64,000 nucleotides of DNA from positions 570,593 to 634,592 of the forward strand of contig BCKQ01000005.1 of NCBI GenBank assembly GCA_001600695.1, in the 5' to 3' direction. Position 1 is the stretch's first letter, and each line of letters begins with the position of its first letter. Shown here piece after piece: positions 1-9,900 of this stretch. Source of the stretch: Ascoidea asiatica (Eukaryota; Ascomycota; Saccharomycetes; Ascoideales; Ascoideaceae). The translations under genes and the position numbers were made by a program. The notes beneath the pieces are model-generated. The model was not told where the DNA came from, made no database searches, and saw only the letters and a list, made by a program, of their open reading frames with translations.

Positions 1-301
1 TTCTTGCTTGCATTTCAGGTCTATGATAACTTGTATGAATATTTAAATCATTATCATTAGAATTTGAATTATAAATTTCATTATTAATTGAAGATACTTT
101 ATTTAAAGCATCAACAAATAGAAGTAAAATAAAACCCATAATACATTTCAAAGCAATTTGAAATTGTTGAGATTGAAAAGGTTTATTAATTGTTTTTAAT
201 AATGGTCTTCTAATTTTACTTGGTAATGGTAAAGATAATAAGGTAAATAAAACCATTTCAGTAATTAATATAGCAAATACTAAGTTATAATATAAAGCCA
301 T
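1..301 (-). CDS. YET3: BAP31/YET-family ER membrane protein, partial (3' end outside window)
   Basis: The reading frame is open from the ATG at 301 down to the left edge of the window, about 100 codons with no stop. It begins MALYYNLVFAILITEMVL, then gives ...LPLPSKIRRPLL and ...ALKCIMGFILLLFVDALNKV. This follows the start of yeast Yet1/Yet3 and animal BAP31: a first membrane segment (residues about 3-22), the short P-S-K-x-R-R-P loop, and a second segment (about 50-65) with the conserved D-x-x-N/K end. Family members are three-span ER proteins acting in ER export and quality control. The third span and coiled-coil tail lie off the window. The paralogue (Yet1, 2 or 3) cannot be decided from this part. 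It diverges from the seipin-like gene at 1167. Confidence 0.85.
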   Translation of the reverse strand, partial: MALYYNLVFAILITEMVLFTLLSLPLPSKIRRPLLKTINKPFQSQQFQIALKCIMGFILLLFVDALNKVSSINNEIYNSNSNDNDLNIHTSYHRPEMQAR

Positions 302-1166
302 TTTGATTGATTAAGAATATTTATAATACAGTTAGTTTAATTTAAGTTAAAGGGATAATTGAATTGGGTTGAATTGAGCTAAATTGAAATTGAAATTGAA
401 ATTGAATTTAATTGAAATTAATTGAGTATCTTTGTTTGAATATATAAATATTTCAAAGAATCAAAAATACCAAGAAGTAAAGAGATAAAGAGATATGAAA
501 AAGAATTGAAATGATTAATTGAAATAATGTTCTTTTTAAATCAAATATTCAAAGACATCTTCAATTGCGATAGCTTCTATCCCAAGTGTCAAGAAATTAA
601 AGCAATAATAGTAAATAGAGTGAGTGATTCTGTCTGCAGTAGTGAAAATAGATCTGAAATTAACTCGCATCTCCAAGATTTTGCAAATTCTCCTTTTCAG
701 CTGCTCGGTAATTGCTCCTCTTTCCGAAGAAAAAGCTTCCGGATGGAAATCAAGGATCAGGACACAAAAAAGCGGAAAGCTTCCTGCTTCCGGATAAAAC
801 AAAACAGCGGCACGTGAATAAAAGTGCCACAAATGTGGATCTTTTACAGTCAGCTGATATCTTTGAGTCCCGATTTGAGGATTTTTGTTTAAATGCAACA
901 TCATACACAGTTATGTGTGTCCATTTATATGGGTTTTCTTGGAAAGAAACAACAAAACAATGACGCCCGAGGTTTGTTGAGTTTAGCGCTGAAAGAATCT
1001 TTCAAGTGTTTGAAAGAGTGAATCTGAGTGATTACCTGAAAAGAGATGTTTATACTACATTATTATTTATTATAAAAAAAATATTATATAATTATATTTG
1101 TTTTAAAACCTTTCTGTTGACCAAATATATATTAGTTCTGCAAAAGAAAAGAATTAATAGAATTGC
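302..1166. other. Divergent intergenic region with a GC-richer island
   Basis: This gap lies between the YET-type gene and the seipin-like gene. Near 381-409 it has a run of ATTGAA-type repeats. From about 619 to 1035 the base composition is clearly richer in G+C than the flanks. That stretch holds two CTTCCGGAT copies (around 735 and 788) and a CACGTG at 810-815. Short open frames here, up to 122 codons, are judged to be by-products of the composition. They match no protein I recognise. Confidence 0.6.
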
Positions 1167-2297
1167 ATGAAGATAACTGCATTCAAATTCACAATGATCA
1201 TATTCAATTATCAGTTTCCCTTTAAAATCACAAGAGCCTATCTTTACACAACCATCATAATCATTTCTTTAATATTATTTATATTTCCTTGGTCTTTCTT
1301 TATCTTCAATAAGTTTTATAATATTTTATTACCAATACCGAAGATTGTTTTACCATTAACTTTCAATTATGAACATTATCACTTACAGAAATCACCATTT
1401 GTAATTTTAAATTTATCCACCAATGAATTATTAAATCTTATTACATTCAGTTTAAATTACGATATTTATTTAAATTTTCAAGCTTTTTGTAATCCAATTT
1501 TTTCAAATACCAATTCACTTTATAGCCAATTGATTTATAATCCTTCAATGTTTAAATTTTCAATATTAAATAATGATCTTGTAAAAGATTTATTAATCAA
1601 TTATTATGATAATATAAATAACAATTCAATCAATAATGATCATAATTGGCCATTAACTTCTTTTTTATCAAATTCAAAAAAAAAATATGATATTTATTTT
1701 AATAAAAATGAAATTGTTTTATCTTTAATTCATAGTATTTTGTTGACTTGTTCTTCTACAAAATCTTCAATGTCAATTCAAAATAATAACAATAATATTA
1801 ATAATAACAATAATAATAATATAATATTAAAGTTAATTCCCCCAATTTTTACTTACATAATACCTCCAATAATTTATGATAATTTTTTATTCAATTCAAA
1901 TGAAAATAATTTTAATAATATATATAATATAAATATTTTGAAAAATTTCAAATTCAATTTAAATAATTTGAATATGCTTAAAAATTCTTCAATTTTAATT
2001 GAATACAATAATAATAATATAATTATAAATAACTTTTTATCAAACCTTAAATTCATACCCTCTTTTATTTCTGATTTTAATTCAATTAATAATAATTCAA
2101 ACAATAATTCAAATAATTACTTCAATTATTTCTTAAATTTATTAAGATTTTTTTTATTTAATTATAAAATCTCTTCATATATATTCGGAACTATTTTCTT
2201 ATTTTTCTTAAATTCTTTTATATATTTATTTTTACTTTATTATTTATTTAATTATTCAATTTTTAAAATAAATTCATCTTCAACTAATAAAAATTAA
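1167..2297 (+). CDS. SEI1: Seipin-like lipid-droplet assembly protein
   Basis: 376 residues. A short cytosolic start is followed by a membrane segment at about 24-46. Then comes a sequence resembling the start of yeast Sei1: a run of FIFPWSFFIFNKFYNILLP type ending in VLPLTFNYE. A lumenal region of roughly 280 residues follows, containing YDIYLNFQAFC (compare the Sei1 beta-sandwich strand YKLDLNLQLYC), then a second membrane segment at about 338-365 and a very short tail. Seipins form ER ring oligomers at lipid-droplet contact sites and influence phosphatidic acid and triacylglycerol distribution. Asparagine tracts (about 203-216 and later) interrupt the lumenal domain. The length exceeds S. 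cerevisiae Sei1 (285) mainly through these tracts. The next gene, in tandem, looks like a paralogue. The assignment rests on topology and two short motifs. Confidence 0.6.
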   Translation: MKITAFKFTMIIFNYQFPFKITRAYLYTTIIIISLILFIFPWSFFIFNKFYNILLPIPKIVLPLTFNYEHYHLQKSPFVILNLSTNELLNLITFSLNYDIYLNFQAFCNPIFSNTNSLYSQLIYNPSMFKFSILNNDLVKDLLINYYDNINNNSINNDHNWPLTSFLSNSKKKYDIYFNKNEIVLSLIHSILLTCSSTKSSMSIQNNNNNINNNNNNNIILKLIPPIFTYIIPPIIYDNFLFNSNENNFNNIYNINILKNFKFNLNNLNMLKNSSILIEYNNNNIIINNFLSNLKFIPSFISDFNSINNNSNNNSNNYFNYFLNLLRFFLFNYKISSYIFGTIFLFFLNSFIYLFLLYYLFNYSIFKINSSSTNKN

Positions 2298-3084
2298 TAA
2301 ACTAATAAAAAACCAAAATTCAATTTTTTAAATATATCTTATTTTTCCCTAATTCTATTATTTTCATTAATTTCCTTATTTTTTTGGTGTATTTTCACTA
2401 ATTTTGACTTCTTTCGTCCTTCCATATCTTAACACCCTCTCTTATCTTGGGACAATTAACACTAACAACAAAAAATCCACTTTTATCTCTATATTAAAAT
2501 ATTATAATATCATATAATGGAATTATAATATCAAAAGACCTTTTAGTTAATGATTTGGAAAAGGAGTAAATTACAATCATTAAGGACTAATCTCAGATTC
2601 ATCTCTTCCACTAAAAAAGAACTAAGTCATAAAATATTACTTAATACTCTTTACATATTTTTTTTTTTGTCTTTTGATCTATCTTTATAGCAATTCATTC
2701 TCTAATTTCTTTCTAATATATTTCTCTTTATTTATTTACTTATTCTTATTTCTTTCTTTTCTTTTCTTTTAATTTCTTCTTTCTCCTTTCTTATTTATAT
2801 TAATTATTGCTCCACTTTTAATCAATCACTCTCATATTTATTTCTCTTTCAAAAAAGTTTTTTCTACAAATATTAAAATTACAATTAAAAGTTTCCTTTT
2901 TTTATTTCCCCTTACAACCAAAATTATCAAAAAATTATTTATCAAAAAAATTATTAAAAACTTACTCAAATCTATTAAATTTAACTCCATTTTTATTTCC
3001 AATTTCAATTCCAATTTCAATTTCAATTCTAATTTCAATTCCAATTTCACTCAAAATTATCAATCTAGAATATAAATCTCAAAA
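2298..3084 (+). other. Tandem intergenic region between the two seipin-like genes
   Basis: No gene seen. The sequence is strongly pyrimidine-rich on the + strand (T and C tracts at 2650-2830). It ends with a run of TTTCAATT/CCAATTTC repeats at about 2998-3052, 33-87 bp before the next start codon. The strand asymmetry is what one expects of a yeast promoter and leader for the gene at 3085. Confidence 0.6.
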
Positions 3085-6039
3085 ATGAAGTTTACAATAA
3101 GGTCAACCAATTTAGATAAATCAAAATTAATCCAATTAATTTCAATTAATATAATAGTTTACTCTATGTTTATATGTATTTTACTAATTTTTTCTTTTAT
3201 ATTTTCAAACTTATTTAATCTCAACTATAGTAATAATAATAATAAGAATAATCAGTTGAATGACTTAAATAAAAAATCAATTCCCTTGAATTTTAACTAT
3301 GAATTAACAGATAAACCTCCATTCATATTATTAAACCTAGACAAAGTTTTATTCAATTTCAATGAAAATATTTTTATCAACTTAAAACAAATTAAAAAAA
3401 TAAATCTAAAATTTAATGATATTTTACCTTCCCAATCAACTTCTTCATTATCTTCATCATCTTCATTACCTTTATCATTTATTAAGAATAATCCAAGTAA
3501 AAATAACATTCTACAAAATAATAACAATAACAATATCAATAATAACAACATTAATAATATTGAGAATGAATCAATTATGATTAGATGCTCAATTTTATCA
3601 ACTCAAGTTTTGAATTCTTTATTGTCTTTAAACAATTATAATTATAATAATAATATCGAAAGTAACAAAAATGACAATACAAATAAAGAAACTTGGCCAA
3701 TAACAGACAAATATAATCAAAAACTATATTCCTATCATTCTTATCAAAAATATAAAATAGTTGATAAAACTAACACCCCTAAAAAAAACAATAAAAAAAA
3801 TATTAAAAAAAATAATAAAGATATTGATAGTAAAGATTCCAGTGAAATCTTCATGTCTATTAAAAGATCATTTATTCATTCATTAGTAAATCCCAAAATC
3901 AATAACCTAAAACGTAACTTTAACTTTGTTTCTAATGAAGAAGAAGATTATTACTATAATTCAATTGATGAAGATGACGAAGATGACGAAGATGATCAAA
4001 GTTGGTTTTTTAAAAATAAGAAAAAGAAAAATCTATTTAAAAAAACTAAAAAAGACACCTATGGTTATAAAATTAATTTGTATGATTTTCTTTATGACTA
4101 TGATTTATTTGAAGAAGTTTCGTTTTCAAAAAAAGATTTTAAATTCAATATCAAAAATAAAAATTTTTTAAATCAATTTAAGATATTAATTGAATTCAAT
4201 AATAAAAACTTATTAATAAAAAATTCTGTTTTAGAATTATTTTACCTCGACGATAATACTTCAAGTAACTTTGAAAATGCCCCAGCATATATTTGGGAAT
4301 TTTATTCTCTAATTATTTTTTCCATTTGCTGGATTTTTTTCTTGAAAAAAAATAAGGATCATATTTTAGATATTTATGAAACAGTAATCTTTCCATATTT
4401 GAGAAATTTGCTGTTCAAATTTGGTATTAACGAAGTACATTATAGTGATATCAGTATTTCAATATTTGATTTTACTGAAGCTGAATCTGTCGGTTTTTAT
4501 GCCAAAGTTTTAGAGTCAATTGACTATGATTCTACTACTGACATTGACGAAGATGATACTGAGATCTATAAAAATAATTGCATTCTGATAGAGAAAAATA
4601 ATATAAAAAGTATAAATACTGAAAATAATATTATTTTGAACAAAATTATGAAGTGTAATAATAACAATGAAATTGCTAGTTTGAGTGTTATTGATTATGA
4701 AAATAACACTATAATTAATAACAACAAGGCTAATGTTAATAACAATGCTAATAACAATGTCAATAACAATGCCAATAATAATAATAACAATGCTACTAAT
4801 ACAAATAATAATAATAGTAATATTAGTGAAATTATTAGTAATAATGATAGTAATAATAAAAATGATAACAACAATAATGATTATAAAAGTAGAAGTACTA
4901 GTAATACTAATGATGAATACAGGGATTTCAATTCTGAAGTTAAGAGTTTCGAAAATGTGAACAATTTTATCAATAACCCAATCATCGATGACATGGGTGA
5001 TAATAACGAGATTCTTGACCCTTTCCCAATTGAACCTTTTATTGTTCCCAATAATTTCGAGCCTCTAGATTCGATTGGCATAATTGAAGATAAATCTGCT
5101 AATGCTGTCTTGAATGAACTTAACAGCTTAAGCTTAAATCAATTTCAAAACTCAAACTCCAGTTACTATTATCCAAATAATCAAAGAACAAATGCTGATC
5201 AAGATAATGTTAGTATAAATTTAGACATTTCTGACACTAATATTGACCTTCAGGATATAGATTACGGTAATGAAATTAACAATTATCAAGATAAAAACAA
5301 AAAGAAAAATGAAATTAATAATACATCGATTGATATCGATAATTCTATAGAGGAGCAATTGTTGTTTAGATCAGATCAGAATAATGATCCAAGAAAAAAA
5401 CTATCTCCAGATGTTAGAAAATCGAGTTTTTCTACCAATTCAATATCAAGAAGGGGTAGTCATTCTTATATTTATGAGAAAGGTCCGAATTCAATTACTT
5501 CTTTGAGTCCAGGAGAAAATGATAGTCTAATGAGTAATCAAAATCAAATGTCTAACAATTCCCCATTGAGTGACTATGTGGCTATATCATCCTCAGACCG
5601 CAAAAGTATCTCTAGAAATTCACCCAAAAGATATACAGACTCAAGGCCAACTTCTAGAGGTTCAAAAGTGTCAATTACCTTAGGTTCCCCTCCTAAAGTG
5701 TATAGTTCTGCGTATGAAAATCAACCTGCTACTTTAGTCCAACAAGCGAATTTGCCGGTCTCAGCTTCTTATCCAAAATATTCTAACTTCAATTCTCCAT
5801 CAACTAAACAAGCCGGCAGCTCTGAGAGTCCTACTAGTATTCATGATCTTTTGGCTGATCTTGGTATGAATCATAATAAACAGCTTGGAAATAAAAAGAC
5901 AATTTTTTCTCCTAATAACTCTAAGCTAATGTCTGCTCCCAAATCTTTAGGAAGTGAGGATAAAAGTGTATTTACTTTGAGTCCTCAGGGTGGGACAGTT
6001 GTTCCAATGAATCCGAAGCAGAACCGATCACTTTCTTGA
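3085..6039 (+). CDS. Seipin-like paralogue with a long low-complexity cytosolic tail
   Basis: 984 residues. The first part mirrors the preceding gene. A membrane segment lies at about 16-43. Then comes SIPLNFNYEL..PPFILLNL (the neighbour has VLPLTFNYE...SPFVILNLS), later a TWPI motif (neighbour NWPL) and an ILIEFNNKNLLIKN stretch (neighbour ILIEYNNNNIIINN), then a second membrane segment near 403-420. Unlike the neighbour it continues for over 560 residues of predicted cytosolic tail with acidic, Asn-rich (about 545-600) and Ser/Pro-rich stretches. The lumenal part carries an acidic patch around 280-305. I infer a tandem duplication of a seipin-type gene followed by acquisition of a disordered tail. 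Seipins of filamentous fungi and animals also have cytosolic tails. Another two-span ER family remains possible. Confidence 0.45.
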   Translation: MKFTIRSTNLDKSKLIQLISINIIVYSMFICILLIFSFIFSNLFNLNYSNNNNKNNQLNDLNKKSIPLNFNYELTDKPPFILLNLDKVLFNFNENIFINLKQIKKINLKFNDILPSQSTSSLSSSSSLPLSFIKNNPSKNNILQNNNNNNINNNNINNIENESIMIRCSILSTQVLNSLLSLNNYNYNNNIESNKNDNTNKETWPITDKYNQKLYSYHSYQKYKIVDKTNTPKKNNKKNIKKNNKDIDSKDSSEIFMSIKRSFIHSLVNPKINNLKRNFNFVSNEEEDYYYNSIDEDDEDDEDDQSWFFKNKKKKNLFKKTKKDTYGYKINLYDFLYDYDLFEEVSFSKKDFKFNIKNKNFLNQFKILIEFNNKNLLIKNSVLELFYLDDNTSSNFENAPAYIWEFYSLIIFSICWIFFLKKNKDHILDIYETVIFPYLRNLLFKFGINEVHYSDISISIFDFTEAESVGFYAKVLESIDYDSTTDIDEDDTEIYKNNCILIEKNNIKSINTENNIILNKIMKCNNNNEIASLSVIDYENNTIINNNKANVNNNANNNVNNNANNNNNNATNTNNNNSNISEIISNNDSNNKNDNNNNDYKSRSTSNTNDEYRDFNSEVKSFENVNNFINNPIIDDMGDNNEILDPFPIEPFIVPNNFEPLDSIGIIEDKSANAVLNELNSLSLNQFQNSNSSYYYPNNQRTNADQDNVSINLDISDTNIDLQDIDYGNEINNYQDKNKKKNEINNTSIDIDNSIEEQLLFRSDQNNDPRKKLSPDVRKSSFSTNSISRRGSHSYIYEKGPNSITSLSPGENDSLMSNQNQMSNNSPLSDYVAISSSDRKSISRNSPKRYTDSRPTSRGSKVSITLGSPPKVYSSAYENQPATLVQQANLPVSASYPKYSNFNSPSTKQAGSSESPTSIHDLLADLGMNHNKQLGNKKTIFSPNNSKLMSAPKSLGSEDKSVFTLSPQGGTVVPMNPKQNRSLS

Positions 6040-6929
6040 AAGATGATTTTACTTATAGAAATATTTCTAATTACTTTTCCACCTTTTTTTTCTTTAATCC
6101 AGTGTAACTTTTCAGACCATTTCGTTTTCCTGAGTTCTAGCTTTTTTCTTCTTTCAATAAGAGATTGATCAATCCCTTTGTTGAATAGTAGTTTTTTTTC
6201 TGACTTGAAGGAAATGAAACATTCATTCGTTTTTAATTTATATAATATGCTTTTTTTATCGTCTTGGCAACTCATTACTTATCTGTCAGATTTATACTAT
6301 ATGGCCTTTGGTGTATTTTTATCACCATTTTGTCAACATTTTCACAAATAATTTGTATATGTTTTTAACTAAAGCAAATTAACGTATCCCTTTAATCCCA
6401 ATTTTTGTGCTTTTTGTCGTAAAGAAATTTAACAGCTAAACGAGGCACGTGAGTACCAAACAGTGTAGGTATTTAAAATCTGTCTACAAAAACTAAACGG
6501 GATCTTATAAATATCACGTGCTTTAAAGTAAACTACTTGAGTAAACAGTATTACTACATCCCTACTTAATGCGGGATTAATGTTATAACTTATTTTTAAT
6601 AAATATTTCAATTTTTTCTACACAGGTTTACACGTGCTCGTAAAGCCCAAAATTGCTTTACGACAAAAAGCACAAAAATTGGGATTAAAGGGATAGCATT
6701 TTCATAAGCTTTCTTTTAACAATTAAATAGATCAAAATTTAATAAAAATATTTATTAGCATTGCAATTCATGAAATCATTTCTGAAAAGTAGATATTTAA
6801 AATAACCTAATTTCCACAAAACAAAAAGGAGTAAAAATATAAAAAAGTGAAATAAAAAAATCATAAAAAAATTAATACAAAAGGCTAAAAAAAAAAATAA
6901 GAACAGAGACAAAACATAACAAGAAAATC
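6040..6929. other. Convergent intergenic region containing an inverted-repeat element
   Basis: Both flanking genes end here, so no promoter is expected. The region nevertheless holds a 40-bp perfect inverted repeat, three CACGTG boxes and a nested copy of the repeat tip; see the separate entry at 6385-6695. I see no gene; open frames of 60-96 codons have no recognisable product. Confidence 0.7.
6385..6695. mobile_element. Candidate MITE-like element with 40-bp perfect terminal inverted repeats
   Basis: The left arm at 6385-6424 and right arm at 6656-6695 are exact reverse complements over 40 bp. They begin TATCCCTTTAAT and end GTCGTAAAG on the left, and the match stops at both ends. The 231-bp interior has no ORF. 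It carries CACGTG at 6515-6520 and 6631-6636, plus one at 6446-6451 just inside the left arm, and a 9-bp inverted copy of the arm tip (6638-6646 against 6655-6663). If the outermost TA is a target duplication, the layout resembles a non-autonomous Tc1/mariner-type element. No transposase is present in the window. Alternatives are a regulatory or centromere-like palindrome. Confidence 0.5.
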
Positions 6930-9900
6930 TCATACTATTACTACAACAGAATCTCCATCCTCAACCATATCCCCGTTTACATGAAATATCTTATGCACTT
7001 TTCCTTCTTTAGGAGAAGTCACAGTCATTTCAGTTTTCATGGCTTCAACAACAATTAATCCCTGGCCTTTACTAACAGTATCACCAACTTTAACCAAAGG
7101 CTTCCAAAATCTGCCAGAATATTCAGAATAAACAAGTTCTGCTCCTTCAGGAAGCTTATCCCCTTCAGATTTTTTTATTCCTCCAGTTTTCTCTAGCTCT
7201 TGATTTGCTACCTGAATTAGTTTACTGAACTCCTTACTCTTTTCACCTCCTTGATTATCTTGAAAGTTTTTTATGGAATCTATATTTTCTTGAACCCATT
7301 CAAGATACTTTCCATGATCAAATATACTATCAGATACTTCAACTTTAAATCTACCTTGATTGGCCTCATCACACATTATATTCAACTCTTTTTCTGTCAC
7401 TGGATAAAATTCAACTTGGTCAAATGGTGTTAGCAACCATGGATGTTCCTGACTATGATTTCCCAAAGAAAGTTTATCCCATATTGGAATTGTTCTACCA
7501 ACTAACTGATAACCACCAGGTGATTCCATAGTATAAATACACATGTACATACCACCAATACCAACTGTACCATTTGGAGTGAATGTACGAGAAGGATTGT
7601 ATTTAGTACCTAAAAATCTATGACGAGGGTCTAAAGGAACAGCACATGGAGCTCCAAGAAAAACATCACCTAATCCCAAAACTAAAAATCTAGCAGTATA
7701 GAGCATATCTTTAACATCTGAGCGAGTTATTTCGTTAACATTGGCAATGAAATCAACATTATTTGGCAACCAAGGAGCGTCAGAACGAATCGTTTCCCTA
7801 TAACGAGTAACAGCATCAATAGTTTTTTGATCTTCAAAAGCCATTGGCAATCTGATTAGCTTCGAAGGAACCTTCCACTTTGTAACACTTACGATTTCTC
7901 TTTCATATGCAATTAACGTATTTAAGAGCACGTTTTGTGTAGTTAAATACCCATCAAATTCAACTAATACAGACCTAACACCTTGAGACATTTCTACAAT
8001 GCCAACTGTCTTATTCTGTTGAACCATATTATACAATCTATTAATTCGGTATGAAAGGTTAAGATCAAGTTCGTTATTTCCATACTCTACCAATATATAA
8101 CGATCTCCGGCTTGACGATAAACAGTTCTAGGAGTATTTCTATTAGCTGGAGTCTCTGCAAGAATTGGATTTACCAGTTTTTCCATAGCTGTAGAGGAAG
8201 AAACAATAGGCAAAATTCCTTCAAGACTTCCAATACATTTATCTTGTTCAACTTTTATCTTTCTTGCAGTTTCATACGAAATTGGAACAAATTTAATAAA
8301 ATCACCTGGTTTAACTTGACCAATTTTCCACATTTCTGCTTCTGCTACAACAGCTGCACAAACAAACCCACCCAATGATGGACCATCGACAGTCAAAATA
8401 ACAGGCTCATCACCGGTAAAATTTATAGCACCCATTGAATAAACATAGTCATGAGCATTAGAAGGATGTAAACCGGCTTCTCCACCATCTGGCCTAGCCC
8501 ATTTTGGTTTAGGTCCAATTAACCTAACACCAAATCTATTAGAATTATAATGTATTTTCCATTTTTCTTGGAAAAAAGTTTCAATATATTCTGATTTGAA
8601 AAAATCTGGGGCACCATGAGGACCACAAGTAACACCAACAGTCCATTCCTTTGATGGAAAATCAAGAATTAAGCTGGAAGAAATTTTCGAAGGAGCAGCC
8701 TCTGGAGCCAATAATGATCCGGATTTGAGAGCAGGTTGATTTAAGAATAAAACATCACTTTTCTTTAAAACTCTTCCATTGAAACCACCTAAATTTCCGA
8801 GAGCAAATGTAGATCTTGAACCAAGATATTCAGTAACATCAATGCCGCCTCTAACTGCTAAATATGACCTACAACCGGAAGAGAGTTTTCCAATTGTTAA
8901 TTTATCCCCTTTATTAACAGTTATTGGTTCCCACATTGATTTAGGGACATCATTAATAGTTACTGGAGCTTTTCCACCAGTTATCGAAATAACAGTCTCA
9001 TTATGAAATAAAATGGTTGGACCATTAAGAGTGATTTCAAAACCCGGTGCCTTTGAAGAATTTCCAACTATTTTATTTGCAATTCTAAAAGAATAATTAT
9101 CCATTGGGCCTGAGGGAGGAACACCAATTCTCCAATATCCTACTCTACCTGGATAATCTTGAACAGTTGTGTAAGCACCAGGTGAAATAATTTCTAAGGC
9201 ATGCGCATTATATTCAAACGAATCTAAGACTTTTGTTGCAACTTTGGCTTCTGCAAACATTTTTGAATTGGCAATTGATCTTAAATAATCAATATTAGAA
9301 ACGCATCCATAAACAACCGTTTCATCCAAAGCTTTACAAAGTTTCTGTAAACATTCATTACGATCTTTTCCATGAACAATAATTTTGGCTAAAGTTGGAT
9401 CATATTCAGAACTGATAATTGTACCTTTTTTAACCCAGGTGTCAATTCTAGCCCATTCAGGAAACTTGATTTCTGTTAATTGACCTGGAGAAGGTTTAAA
9501 TCCCTTTACAGGGTTTTCGGCATAAAGTCTTGCTTCCATAGAAGCACCTGAAACTGTAATTTTCTGATTAAAATCTGGAGCCATATCTGCAGCAATATAA
9601 ATCATCCATTCAACCAAATCAAGACCTGTAACCATTTCTGTAACCGGGTGTTCTACTTGCAAACGAGTATTAACCTCAAGGAAATAAAACTCATCTCTTT
9701 TTTCATCATAAATAAATTCAACAGTACCTGCACATCTATAGTTTAGTATTGAGGCCAATTGTTCTGAAGCCTTTCTCATTTTCAATCTTGTAGACTCTGG
9801 TAATCTAGGAGCTGGAGTTTCTTCAATAACTTTTTGATTACGACGTTGTAAAGAACAATCACGTTCTCCAACGGCAATTGCATTACCATGACCATCTCCT

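Noticed and set aside
713..815. TTTCCGAA...CACGTG arrangement resembling point-centromere elements
   Set aside because: The CCGAA core is in the wrong orientation relative to CACGTG, and the rest of the CDEIII consensus is missing.
536..904. 122-codon minus-strand frame and two plus-strand frames (527-817, 712-963)
   Set aside because: Overlapping frames in a GC-richer patch with few stops; no recognisable motif and no plausible start context.
6515..6620. CDEI-like ATCACGTG followed by AT-rich sequence as a point centromere
   Set aside because: No CDEIII-like sequence follows at the required distance. The 40-bp inverted repeat is better described as an element of unknown kind.
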